64,000 nucleotides of DNA from Roseiarcus sp963770035 (GTDB taxonomy: Bacteria; Pseudomonadota; Alphaproteobacteria; Rhizobiales; Beijerinckiaceae), in the NCBI GenBank assembly GCA_963770035.1, contig CAVYON010000067.1, positions 248,001-312,000 of the forward strand. Direction: 5' to 3'. A program made the position numbers and the translations under genes. Position 1 is the stretch's first letter, and each line of letters begins with the position of its first letter. Below the pieces are notes generated by a model. It did no database searches. It saw only the letters and a list, made by a program, of their open reading frames with translations, and was not told where the DNA came from. Positions 1 through 8,694 of this stretch are shown in pieces.

Positions 1-710
1 AAGGAGAAACTCGACATTACGGTCCCCGCGCCCTTTGCCGCGAACCGTGACTGTTGTCTCTCCGCCGGACAGCAGGACACAAGGCGTCGGAGAAGGCTGA
101 CCATAGAGGCGAACCTGTTCGGCGATGCCCGCCATTAGCCTTCGATGGAGTTGCCGAAAATGAAAGGCGAGACCCCTGCGGCCGCGGATACGCCGCCGCG
201 GCCAGCCTTCCGCCCTTGGTTGCGCTGAGGTGCTTTCAAACGCAGTTCATCTCGTCGATCGAAGCGGCCGATTCAAGCAGCGCCCGATTGACAGCCTGCT
301 TGTCGGTGAGGCTTATGCCTTTGGCAGGTGCGCTCAGCAGAGCTGATCCCCCGCCGGAAATGAGGGCAACGACCAGGTCGTCCTCGCTGAGACCCTTCAC
401 CAATGAGAGGATCCGGCGCGCCGCGTTCTCTCCCCCGTTGTCCGGCACCGGATGCGCGGCCTCGAATTTCGATGCGCTCGCAGGGCGCTCCATGTCCGTA
501 GCGCGTCACGACAAGGCCTGAGTAGTCACCGGCGCCGTTCTCCTCGAAAGCGCGCGCCATTGCAGCCGAGGCCTTCCCGAAGCCGACCACAATGGTCCAG
601 CCCTTGGGCGGCGCGGGAAGATGGCGCGGCACGACTTTCGCTGAGTCCGCCTCAGCGACTGCAGAGTTGAAGAGTTGTCGCAGGAACGCACGTGCCGATC
701 GGTCATCCAT
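1..710 (-). pseudogene. ttuD: Glycerate 2-kinase (MOFRL/TtuD type), degenerate and cut by window edge
   Basis: Would phosphorylate D-glycerate to 2-phosphoglycerate, the last step after Gcl and GlxR. It starts at ATG 710 after AGGAGGATTC and reads MDDRSARAFL, then VVGFGKASAAMARAFE. Near 463-470 the frame shifts by one base (an extra T in the aaattc tract); the next frame carries EAAHPVPDNGGENAARR and ALISGGGSALL. A TGA at 236-238 follows DEMNCV where the family normally continues. Then a stretch is missing before a third frame (about 1-150) with LLSGGETTVTVRGKGRG, a recognisable C-terminal block. With a frameshift, a stop and an internal deletion this is a pseudogene, not one base-calling error. 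It sits 30 bp behind glxR. Confidence 0.85.
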
Positions 711-739
711 GAATCCTCCTAAGCCGCTTTCCAAGCTAT

Positions 740-1633
740 TCACGTTGACGGCGCCGATCCAATCGCATGATTGGCCATGACTTCGAGGGCGCGCACAATC
801 CCGGAGTGATCCCACTTCGCCCCGCCATGAGCCTTGCACGCGTTGAAAAGCTCCTGAGTGTTGGCCGTATTCGGAAGCGCTACCCCGAGCGCTCGCGCGC
901 TCGACAATGCGAGATTGAGGTCCTTCTGGTGCAGCTCGATGCGGAAGCCTGGATCAAACGTGCGTTTGATCATGCGGTCGCCATGCAGCTCGAGAATACG
1001 CGAGGCGGCGAGGCCGCCCATGAGGGCCTGGCGCACCTTAGCCGGATCAGCGCCGGCGCGAGAGGCGAACACGAGCGCCTCGCCGACCGCTTCGATCGTC
1101 AGCGCGACCACGATTTGGTTGGCGACCTTGCAGGTCTGGCCTGCGCCATTGCCGCCCACGAGGGTGATGTTCTTGCCCATTTTTTCCAGTAATGGCTTGA
1201 CCTTGTCGAACGTTTCCTGCGAGCCGCCGCACATGACGGACAGAGACGCCTGCTTGGCCCCAACCTCGCCTCCGGATACGGGAGCGTCGAGGTATGAGCA
1301 GCCCAGCACTTCGATGCGCTGTGCAAACTCCTTCGTTGCGACGGGCGAGATCGAGCTCATGTCGATGACCGTCTTGCCAGGACTGAGGCCGTCGGCGACG
1401 CCGTCCTTGCCAAACAGCGCAGCCTCAACGTCCGGCGTGTCCGGCACCATGATGATGACGGTGTCGGCGCGCTCGGCGACTTCTTTCGCTGATTTGCAGG
1501 CGTTCCCGCGACTGGCCAGGTCGGGCGCGACTGCCGAGCGGCTGAAGAGACTGAGCCCATGCCCGGCGTTGATGAGATGCCTCGCCATGGGCCTGCCCAT
1601 GATGCCGAGCCCAATGAATCCGACCTTCGCCAT
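740..1633 (-). CDS. glxR: Tartronate semialdehyde reductase (2-hydroxy-3-oxopropionate reductase)
   Basis: Reduces tartronate semialdehyde, made by Gcl, to D-glycerate with NAD(P)H; cytosolic. The 297-residue protein has the beta-hydroxyacid dehydrogenase layout: N-terminal Rossmann motif GFIGLGIMGRPMARHL, the substrate-loop signature YLDAPVSGGEVGAK near residue 120, and KVANQIVVALTIEA with the conserved lysine near 170. Length is typical. The start at 1633 is preceded by CAGGGTGA. It lies between hyi and the broken glycerate kinase in a same-strand series, so its product would now need another glycerate kinase. GarR is the close paralogue; the gcl-hyi neighbourhood favours GlxR. Confidence 0.93.
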   Translation of the reverse strand: MAKVGFIGLGIMGRPMARHLINAGHGLSLFSRSAVAPDLASRGNACKSAKEVAERADTVIIMVPDTPDVEAALFGKDGVADGLSPGKTVIDMSSISPVATKEFAQRIEVLGCSYLDAPVSGGEVGAKQASLSVMCGGSQETFDKVKPLLEKMGKNITLVGGNGAGQTCKVANQIVVALTIEAVGEALVFASRAGADPAKVRQALMGGLAASRILELHGDRMIKRTFDPGFRIELHQKDLNLALSSARALGVALPNTANTQELFNACKAHGGAKWDHSGIVRALEVMANHAIGSAPST

Positions 1634-1661
1634 ATCCGTTCACCCTGAATTTGCCGGAGCG

Positions 1662-2444
1662 TCAAGCGACCGCGGCGCGCGCAAGCCAGCCGAGCCCTTC
1701 CACCGTCGTCGTCTTCGGCTTGTATTCGCCGCCGATCCAGCCGTCATAGCCAATCTCATCTATTCGGCGGAACAGGAAATCGCAGTTGATCTCGCTGGTC
1801 CCCGGCTCATTGCGGCCCGGATTGTCGGCGATCTGAATGTGGGCGATTCGCGGCAGGAGCTTTTCGATCGTCGCCGCCAGCTCTCCTTCAGTGCGTTGCA
1901 TATGGTAGATGTCGTACTGCAGCCATAGGTTTCGCTCACCGACCTCCTCGAACAGCTTCAGCGTCTCGTCGGTGCGGTTGAGATAGAAGCCTGGAATGTC
2001 GTAAGTATTGATTGGCTCGATGAGGAGTTTGATTTCTGCGCCCTCAAGCTCACGCGCGGCGAAGCGCAAGTTCTGAACCAGCGCCTCGCGAGCCTTTCCC
2101 GGCTCGGTGTCCTTTGGTGGAATGCCGACAAGACAGTTCAGTTGGCGGCACCCGAGCGCCTTCGCATATGACAGCGCCTGGCCGACGCCTTCACGAAACT
2201 CTATTTCGCGGCCGGGAATGCACGCGATGCCACGTTCGCCCTTCGCCCAGTCGCCGGCCGGCAGATTGTGCAGCACTTGCGTGAGGCCGTTTCTCGCGAG
2301 CCGCTCGGCTAGTGTCTCCTTCGGGTAGGGATAGGGAAAGAGGTACTCCACACCGTGGAACCCGGCCTTCGCCGCCGCGTCAAATCGGGCGAGAAAGTCG
2401 ACCTCGTTGAACAGCATGGTGAGGTTGGCGGCAAACTTCGGCAT
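1662..2444 (-). CDS. hyi: Hydroxypyruvate isomerase
   Basis: Interconverts hydroxypyruvate and tartronate semialdehyde in the glyoxylate-to-glycerate route. The 260-residue TIM-barrel protein (AP-endonuclease 2 superfamily) starts MPKFAANLTMLFNEVDFLAR, which matches the family N-terminus, so I chose ATG 2444 over an earlier in-frame ATG that runs into gcl. Metal-site and active-site blocks seen: LLIEPINTYDIPGFYL near residue 145, LQYDIYHMQ near 180, and the late GGEYKP. It sits between gcl and glxR, the standard arrangement. Confidence 0.92.
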   Translation of the reverse strand: MPKFAANLTMLFNEVDFLARFDAAAKAGFHGVEYLFPYPYPKETLAERLARNGLTQVLHNLPAGDWAKGERGIACIPGREIEFREGVGQALSYAKALGCRQLNCLVGIPPKDTEPGKAREALVQNLRFAARELEGAEIKLLIEPINTYDIPGFYLNRTDETLKLFEEVGERNLWLQYDIYHMQRTEGELAATIEKLLPRIAHIQIADNPGRNEPGTSEINCDFLFRRIDEIGYDGWIGGEYKPKTTTVEGLGWLARAAVA

Positions 2445-2466
2445 CGAATTTGTCCTTGTGTGCGTC

Positions 2467-4242
2467 TCAGTCGAGCAGGGCAATGGCGGTCGGCGCGTCG
2501 CTTCCGTCCCTGGCGAGATCCTCGAACTCTGTGATGGCGTCGATCTCGACACCCATCGAAATGTTGGTGACGCGCTCGAGGATGATCTCGACGACGACGG
2601 GCGTCATCAATTCCTTCGCCATCGAGCGCGCTCGCTGGAGCGCGTTTCCGATCTTCTCCGGTTCGGTGACGCGGATCGCCTGGCAGCCAAGCCCCTCCGC
2701 CACTTTGACATGGTCGACGCCGTAGGCCCCGAGTTCTGGTGAATTGACGTTCTCGAACGAGAGCTGCACCGAATAGTCCATGCTGAAGCCGCGCTGTGAC
2801 TGGCGGATGAGACCAAGGTAGGAATTGTTCACGACGACATGGACGTATGGCAGCTTGAACTGCGCGCCGACCGCAAGTTCCTCGATCATGAACTGGAAAT
2901 CGTAGTCGCCGGAGATCGCGACGATCTCGCGCTCGAGGTCGGCCGCCCGCACGCCGAGGGCGGCGGGAATTGTCCAGCCGAGGGGACCTGCCTGACCGCA
3001 GTTGATCCAATGCCGCGGCTTGTAGACGTGCAGGAACTGGGCGGCCGCGATTTGCGACAGGCCGATGGTCGAGACGTAGCAGACGTCCCTGCCGAAGACC
3101 TTATTCATTTCCTCGTAGACGCGCTGCGGCTTGACTGGCTTCTTCTCGAAATGAGTGCGGCGCAGCATGGTTCTTTTGCGCTCACGACATTCTCCGAGCC
3201 ACGCGGCGCGGTCCTTCAGCGCCTTTCGCCCTTTCAGGTCGCGGGCGGCCTCGGCAAAGAGTTCGAGCGCCGCCTTCGCGTCGGAGGCGATGCCGAGATC
3301 GGGGCCAAAGACGCGACCGATCTGCGTAGGCTCGACGTCGACGTGAACGAACCTGCGCCCCTTCGTGTAGATGTCGATTGAACCGGTGTGGCGGTTGGCC
3401 CAGCGATTGCCGATACCGAGAACGAAGTCGGAAGCAAGCATTGTCGCGTTCCCGTACCGATGGGCGGTCTGCAGTCCGACCATGCCGGCCATCAGCGGAT
3501 GGTCGTCGGGGATCGTGCCCCAGCCCATAAGCGTCGGAATGACAGGCACGCCGACGAGTTCGGCGAACTCGACGAGCAGCTTCGACGCGTCGGCGTTGAT
3601 GACACCCCCGCCCGCCACGATGAGGGGGCGCTCGGCCTCCTGCATCATGGCGAGCGCCTTGTCGATCTGGGCTCGCGTCGCCTTCGGCTTGTAGACCGGG
3701 AGCGGCTCGTAGGTCTCGATGTCGAATTCGATCTCGGCCATCTGGACATCGAAGGGCAGGTCGATGAGGACCGGCCCCGGCCGGCCGGATCGCATGACAT
3801 GGAAGGCCTGTTGGAAGATGCGCGGCACGAGGGCGGGCTCGCGCGCCATCACCGCCCATTTGGCGACGGGCTTGGCGATCTCGGCGATCTCGACCGCCTG
3901 GAAATCCTCTTTGTAGAGCCGCGCGCGTGGCGCCTGCCCCGTGATGCAAAGGATCGGGATCGAGTCCGCCGCCGCCGAATAAAGACCGGTGATCATGTCG
4001 GTGCCGGCCGGCCCCGAAGTGCCGATGCAGACGCCGATGTTGCCGGCCGCGGCGCGCGTATAGCCCTCGGCCATATGCGAGGCGCCTTCGACGTGGCGAG
4101 CCAGGACATGGCTGATTGTGTTTCGCGGCTTCAGGGCCGCGTAAAGCGGGTTGATCGCGGCGCCCGGGACACCGAACGCCTGTCTGACGCCCTCGCGCTC
4201 CATCACCAGAACCGCTGCCTGAGCCGCCGTCATCCGTGCCAT
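2467..4242 (-). CDS. gcl: Glyoxylate carboligase (tartronate semialdehyde synthase)
   Basis: ThDP- and FAD-dependent enzyme that joins two glyoxylates into tartronate semialdehyde and CO2. The 591 residues align end to end with E. coli Gcl: FGVPGAAINPLYAAL at the N-terminus, where Gcl has a Val/Ile in place of the usual catalytic Glu, then LARHVEGASHMAEGYTRA, LMGWGTIPDDHPLMAG in the middle domain, and the ThDP motif from GDYDFQF to NNSYLGL near residue 460. ATG 4242 has GAAGGACG upstream. First of the three glyoxylate genes; it would use glyoxylate from ureidoglycolate, linking it to the purine genes upstream. No lesion seen. Confidence 0.97.
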   Translation of the reverse strand: MARMTAAQAAVLVMEREGVRQAFGVPGAAINPLYAALKPRNTISHVLARHVEGASHMAEGYTRAAAGNIGVCIGTSGPAGTDMITGLYSAAADSIPILCITGQAPRARLYKEDFQAVEIAEIAKPVAKWAVMAREPALVPRIFQQAFHVMRSGRPGPVLIDLPFDVQMAEIEFDIETYEPLPVYKPKATRAQIDKALAMMQEAERPLIVAGGGVINADASKLLVEFAELVGVPVIPTLMGWGTIPDDHPLMAGMVGLQTAHRYGNATMLASDFVLGIGNRWANRHTGSIDIYTKGRRFVHVDVEPTQIGRVFGPDLGIASDAKAALELFAEAARDLKGRKALKDRAAWLGECRERKRTMLRRTHFEKKPVKPQRVYEEMNKVFGRDVCYVSTIGLSQIAAAQFLHVYKPRHWINCGQAGPLGWTIPAALGVRAADLEREIVAISGDYDFQFMIEELAVGAQFKLPYVHVVVNNSYLGLIRQSQRGFSMDYSVQLSFENVNSPELGAYGVDHVKVAEGLGCQAIRVTEPEKIGNALQRARSMAKELMTPVVVEIILERVTNISMGVEIDAITEFEDLARDGSDAPTAIALLD

Positions 4243-4268
4243 GGTCGTCGTCCTTCAGTTTTCGCCTC

Positions 4269-4682
4269 TCAGGCGAGTTCGAAACGAATGTCCTGCTGGC
4301 CTTCCAGAAGCGTCTTGCGCCCGAGGGCGTAGATGTCTTCGAGACCTTCGGTCAGCGTCAGGAAGTGATTGCCCGACAGTGGGCCGGCCTTGGAGGCGAA
4401 GCTCACGTTGCCGTAGGCGAGCAGGAGCTCAGTCTCGCTCACCCCGCCGGGATATAGGACGACTTGGCCGGGAGCCGGATAGCAAGTGTTGTTCTCGAAG
4501 CCGACGCCAAAATCCATGTCGCCGAGCGGAACCCAAACGCCCTCGCCGCTCCAACGAACATGGATAATCTTGCCGGAGAACGGCATGTGCTTGCGGAAGG
4601 CCGTGACGGTCTTCGGCGCGGCCTTCTCTTCGAAGTGGCCGAGGAAGGTGTAGGGCCCCGCGATCACTCTCACTCTCGTCAT
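4269..4682 (-). CDS. DUF3830 family protein
   Basis: A 137-residue protein starting MTRVRVIAGPYTFLGHFEE; ATG 4682 has GGGAG seven bases upstream and begins 11 bases after the amidohydrolase stop. DUF3830 proteins are small, mostly beta, thought to have a cyclophilin-like fold, and have no established reaction. Visible blocks: HVRWSGEGVWVPLG, NNTCYPAPGQVVLYPGGVSE, and AGPLSGNHFLTLTEGLE. It sits between the amidohydrolase and gcl, so a role with ureide or carbamoyl compounds is plausible by position only. Family assignment is from memory. Confidence 0.75.
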   Translation of the reverse strand: MTRVRVIAGPYTFLGHFEEKAAPKTVTAFRKHMPFSGKIIHVRWSGEGVWVPLGDMDFGVGFENNTCYPAPGQVVLYPGGVSETELLLAYGNVSFASKAGPLSGNHFLTLTEGLEDIYALGRKTLLEGQQDIRFELA

Positions 4683-4693
4683 GTCAGTCTCCC

Positions 4694-5956
4694 TCATGAA
4701 TTGGCGGGCGCGAGATGCTCGACGAAATCGAGGAGAATCCTCGCGCCCATGTCGATGTCCTCCGGAGCGGCGCACTCCGTCGGGTTGTGGCTGACGCCGC
4801 CGCGGCAGCGGACGAATAGCATGGCGAACGGAATGCGGCCGGCAAAGGCCATGGCGTCGTGACCGGCGCCGCTGGGCAGGCGGCGCACAGTTAGGCCCAA
4901 CCGTTCGATCGATGCGGCAAGACCGTCGGAAAGGGCGGGATCGCTGGGCGAAGAGGGAGCCTCATATCCCATCTCGACCTGCGCACGAACGCCTCGCGAC
5001 CGGGCGATCTCCGCAACGCTCTCGGCGATGTCGCGCAGGGCGGCCCTGCGCACGGCGTCATCGGGCGCGCGGACGTCGAGCGTGAAGGACACCGCGCCAG
5101 GCACCGTATTCGCCGCGGGATGGGCGATTTCCAGCCGTCCGACCGTCGCGACGAGGTCCGGGTCCGCTCGGGCGCGGCCCTCGATCGCTGATATCATCAT
5201 CGCGGCGGCGGCCAAGGCGTCGCGCCGCAAGGGCATTGGGGCCGCGCCCGCGTGGGCGCTCTCCCCTACGATCATGACCTCGCCGCGGCTCGCGCCGCTG
5301 ATCGCGGTGACCACTCCGACCGGACGGTTCTCGGACTCGAGCACCGGACCCTGCTCGATATGGACTTCGATATAGCCAATGATGTCTTCCAACGGGCAAG
5401 TCTCACCCGTTATACGCGTCGGGTCGCACCCGAACGAAACTAGCGCCTCGCGACGAGAAATCCCATCCACGTCACGCTCATCGAGGGTGGCCTCATCGAA
5501 GAGGCCAGCCAGCGCGCGCGACCCGCCGAGCGTCGAGGGGAACCGCACGCCCTCCTCGTCGCCAAACGCCACGACCTCGATTGAGAAGGGCAATCGCCGC
5601 CCTAGCCTGCGAAGGCGATCGACGATCTCGATGGCCGTCACGACGCCGAGATTTCCGTCGTAGGAGCCCGCCTGACGCACCGTGTCGATGTGCGAGCCGA
5701 GGATCAGCGTCCCCGCGTGCGGCCAGTCCGCCTCATACCGGCCTACGACGTTGCCGACCGAGTTGATCTGCGCCGACATACCCGCGTCGCGCATCCACCG
5801 GATGACGAGGTCCGCCGCCTTGCGTTGAGCAGGGCTGAGATAGAGCCGAGTCAGCGCGCCCTCGTCGTCGCTGAGGGTGGCGAGCTGCGTCAGTCTGGCG
5901 GAGATCGTCTCTCCCATCGACGTGGACGCATCCGGATTCGCGTGGGACATGGTCAT
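4694..5956 (-). CDS. allC: M20-family amidohydrolase, allantoate amidohydrolase / N-carbamoyl-L-amino acid hydrolase type
   Basis: Likely hydrolyses allantoate, or another N-carbamoyl or ureido compound, releasing ammonia and CO2. The 420-residue protein has the binuclear metal motifs of the M20 amidase branch: LILGSHIDTVRQAGSYDG, VVAFGDEEGVRFP, a GYIEVHIEQGPVLE segment, and late GAGHDAMAFAG and SHNPTE. ATG 5956 overlaps the puuD stop as ATGA, implying translational coupling, so I prefer it to the ATG at 5971. Substrate cannot be told from sequence alone; puuD upstream and gcl downstream make allantoate the best guess. Confidence 0.8.
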   Translation of the reverse strand: MTMSHANPDASTSMGETISARLTQLATLSDDEGALTRLYLSPAQRKAADLVIRWMRDAGMSAQINSVGNVVGRYEADWPHAGTLILGSHIDTVRQAGSYDGNLGVVTAIEIVDRLRRLGRRLPFSIEVVAFGDEEGVRFPSTLGGSRALAGLFDEATLDERDVDGISRREALVSFGCDPTRITGETCPLEDIIGYIEVHIEQGPVLESENRPVGVVTAISGASRGEVMIVGESAHAGAAPMPLRRDALAAAAMMISAIEGRARADPDLVATVGRLEIAHPAANTVPGAVSFTLDVRAPDDAVRRAALRDIAESVAEIARSRGVRAQVEMGYEAPSSPSDPALSDGLAASIERLGLTVRRLPSGAGHDAMAFAGRIPFAMLFVRCRGGVSHNPTECAAPEDIDMGARILLDFVEHLAPANS

Positions 5957-7170
5957 GGCAAGGAAGCCCATTTCGCGACGAGGCGACGTTCGTCATCGGT
6001 CATTTCGGTGACGTTGTTTGGCGGCATGGCGTTGGTGATGCCGGCAAACAGCCCGACCCGGCGACGATTGCGCTCTATGGCCTCGGGCGTGTTGAGCACG
6101 ACTCCTTTGGGCGCAAGGCCCAGTCCGGGCCAGCCTGGGTCCTCAGCATGACACATTGAACAGCGCGAGACGACGATTTCCGTGATCTCGTCCGGAGCGC
6201 GCGGCGCCCCAGCCAACTGCGGCGTATCGGGCAGGGGCGCAAGGCCGAGATGAAACCGCGCGACGGGCACGGCGCCGGCCGAAATCATGAGCGCGACGGC
6301 GAGGCAGAGCGCGGACACGCCCCAAGTCCACCACGGGTCGCCACCCCCAGCGTGCCGCACGTTGTAGAAGTGACGGACCAGCGCGCCGGCGACCAGGACG
6401 AGGCCGACGATGACGAAAGCATAAGAGGATGTGTAGACCAGCGGGAAATACGTGGAAAGCATCAAGAACAGGACCGGCAGCGTCAGGTCGTTGTTGTGCG
6501 TCGAGCGCGTTTTTGCCTGCTTGCCATAAGCCGGATTGGGCTCGCGCCCGGCCACCAGCTCCGCGATCACCTTGCGCTGGTTGGGCATTATGTTGAAAAA
6601 TACATTGCCGACCATCATCGTGCCCATGAGCGCGCCGGTGTGGATCAGCGCGCCGCGGCCTGAGAACATATGCTGATAGAATCAGGCCATCAGCACAATG
6701 AAAGCGAAGCCGACGCCAGACAGCGCAATTTCGTTCTTCGCCAGCGGGGAGCGGACGAGACCGTCATAGACGAGCCAGCCGAGAATGAGCGAGCCGACCC
6801 CGATGGCCGCGGCCGCCAAGGGAGAAAGATCCCGCACGGAAGGGTTCACGAGGAAGAGGTCGGCGCCGAGATAGTAAATCCAGACGAGCAAAGAAAAGCC
6901 CGTGATCCAGGTTACATAGGCCTGCCACTTGTGCCAGATGAGGTCATGCGGCAGCCGGTCGGGCGCGACCAGATACCTGCGCACCTGATAGAAACCACCG
7001 CCGTGCACCTCCCAGGCCTCGCCGCCCTTGCCCTTCGGAATGTCGGGAATCGCCTTGATCGCGGCGTCGAGGTGCATGAAGTAGAATGACGATCCAATCC
7101 AAGCGATGCCCGCCACGATGTGCGTCCAGCGCAGCAGCAGCGAGCCCCACTCGTAAAAGACGGTCCACAT
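5953..7170 (-). pseudogene. puuD: Membrane urate hydroxylase with cytochrome c domain, interrupted by an in-frame TGA
   Basis: PuuD oxidises urate to 5-hydroxyisourate at the membrane and carries a C-terminal haem c domain. Codons run 7170 to 5953 in one frame (405 codons): membrane part MWTVFYEWGSLLLRWTHIVA, then IVLMA, TGA at 6682-6684, then FYQHMFSGRGALIHTGA, further helices, and the haem motif CSMCH near codon 340. The family expects Trp-like sequence at the TGA, so TGG to TGA is the simplest change. SD GGGAGG precedes ATG 7170. Both halves otherwise look normal, so the lesion is recent or a base error. The cytochrome half could restart at ATG 6669 but would lack the first helices. Confidence 0.85.
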
Positions 7171-7187
7171 GGGCCGATTCCTCCCTG

Positions 7188-7535
7188 AGCCGCGCTTCCA
7201 GGCGGACCATCCGCAACTCGATATCTTTCTGCGCCTGTCGGACTATTTCGTCGACCTTTTCACCGAGTCCGTCGACGTCGCAGTGCGAATGGCAATTCTT
7301 CCCGACTCGTCTCTGATCGTGAGAAAAATCGCAGACGTCGATCGCGTGCTCTGCGCCGCGCCAGCCTATCTCGAGGCCCATGGCGAGCCGCGCACGATCG
7401 GCGACCTCACGAAACATCACTGTCTTCTGTTGCGTTTTCCGGGATCGCGTCAGTTCCGTTGGTCGCTCTTCGATGCCGAGACCGTGCGGGAGGTTGCAGT
7501 TTCTGGGCATCTCGACACCGATGACGGGGACATCT
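7188..7535 (+). pseudogene. LysR-type regulator, left fragment (effector domain)
   Basis: Reads PEPRFQADHPQLDIFLRLSD, then FTESVDVAVRM, VLCAAPAYLEAHGEPRT and LDTDDGDI, a typical LysR substrate-binding domain. The N-terminal helix-turn-helix and about 90 residues are absent: homology begins next to the puuD ribosome binding site, so a deletion joined them. At 7535 the frame is broken by a transposon and resumes at 12455 (ILTQWALAGEG). Probably once the regulator of the purine genes; inferred from position only. Confidence 0.85.
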
Positions 7536-7584
7536 GAGCAGGATCACGCTTTCCGATGGGCTTGTGATCGCGGCATTTGATGGG
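7531..7584. repeat. Left target duplication (ACATC) and left terminal inverted repeat
   Basis: ACATC at 7531-7535, then the terminus TGAGCAGGATCACGC at 7536 and the inner block TGATCGCGGCATTTGATGGG ending at 7584, each matched by the right end. Confidence 0.88.
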
Positions 7585-7640
7585 CTTCCCAGTTCCGCTT
7601 CCCGTTTGCCGTAGGGTGTTTGGGAACCGGAAGTGGGAAG
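7585..7640. repeat. Long imperfect inverted repeat inside the transposon left end
   Basis: Arms CTTCCCAGTTCCGCTTCCC (7585-7603) and GGGAACCGGAAGTGGGAAG (7622-7640) pair at 17 of 19 positions around an 18-base spacer. It lies behind the last minus-strand gene of the element, so it may be a terminator without a T-run, or a transposase binding site. Confidence 0.7.
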
Positions 7641-7740
7641 TGGTCGAGATGGCGGGGGTGTGATCGCGTTTCGGTGGTCGCGATATTGAGATCTGCCTTG
7701 GCGCGGCCGCCGCGTGGGTTCGGCGCTTGGCGCTCACCGT

Positions 7741-8694
7741 TCAGCGTGCGGCGAGATGGTATCCGTCGGCGGATTTGACGATGGTTCCGTTGGCGATCAT
7801 GGCGCCCAGGCGTTCGTAGAGAGTGGTGGCGCGAACGCGGCAGGAAGCGCGCAGGTCGGAGAATGGCCGTGGCTGGCTGGCGTCGGCGAGAACCGCAGTG
7901 ATGCGCTGATCGACGGACTCTTGCCGGGCGGAGTGTTTGGGTTGTGGATCCGCCTGGACAGGCCGCAGGGCGAGGGCGTCATCGCGCTGGGTGAGTTCGA
8001 GGGTGATGCCGGCGATGGCTGCGGCGGCGCGATGCTCGACGGAGAGCGCGATGCGATCGTCGCTGTCGCGGCGGAGATAGAGATTGGAATTGCCCCAGGC
8101 GTGGAATTCGGACGATCCGCGCAGAGCCTGACCGGCGCGGACGGTTCCAGCGCCCTTCCTGGCGTGGTGGACGACGGCGATGGCTGTTGCGTGACGTCGT
8201 TGCAGTTCGCGCAGGAAGGCGAGCAGCGGGGCGACTTCGCCGCTGACATTCTCATCAATGCGATGCAGGCGCACGAACGGATCGAGGATCAGGAGCCTCG
8301 GCTTGAGGGTGGCGACGGTTTCCTCGAGACGCGCGCGGTCGGCCTCGCGATCGAGGCGCAGGCTGGGCGCGGTGATCACCTGGACGTCGAGTTCGGCGAG
8401 AGCGGTTCCGGCGGCGGCACAGATGCCGTCGAGGCGTTGGCGGACGACGTGCAGCGCGTCTTCGGCGGGATAGAGCAGGACCCGACCGGGCCGCGCGACC
8501 GCGAAGCGGCGCAGGCAGGGGGTCCCGGTGGCGACGGCGACCGCCAGATCGAGGGCGAGGAAGGATTTGCAGCATTTGGGCTCGCCGCCGATGATCCCGA
8601 CGGCATCCTCGGACCACAGCTGATCGACCAACCAGCGCCGCTGCTCGGAAGCCTCGGCGAGACGCCAGGCCGGCTGGACCGGAAGGTGCGTCAT
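7741..8694 (-). CDS. RepA/AAA_25-type ATPase of the transposon
   Basis: A 317-residue RecA-fold ATPase. Walker A is the variant GGEPKCCKS near residue 38, with Cys where Gly is usual, a form I have seen in RepA-like proteins; Walker B is RLLILDPFVRLH near 133, followed by AVVHHARKG as sensor-like segment. The C-terminal 70 residues look like a winged helix (QRITAVLADASQPRPFSDLR). Start ATG 8694 overlaps the upstream stop as ATGA. As last gene of the transposon operon it probably assists transposition or target handling; this is inference from constant linkage, not known biochemistry. Confidence 0.8.
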   Translation of the reverse strand: MTHLPVQPAWRLAEASEQRRWLVDQLWSEDAVGIIGGEPKCCKSFLALDLAVAVATGTPCLRRFAVARPGRVLLYPAEDALHVVRQRLDGICAAAGTALAELDVQVITAPSLRLDREADRARLEETVATLKPRLLILDPFVRLHRIDENVSGEVAPLLAFLRELQRRHATAIAVVHHARKGAGTVRAGQALRGSSEFHAWGNSNLYLRRDSDDRIALSVEHRAAAAIAGITLELTQRDDALALRPVQADPQPKHSARQESVDQRITAVLADASQPRPFSDLRASCRVRATTLYERLGAMIANGTIVKSADGYHLAAR

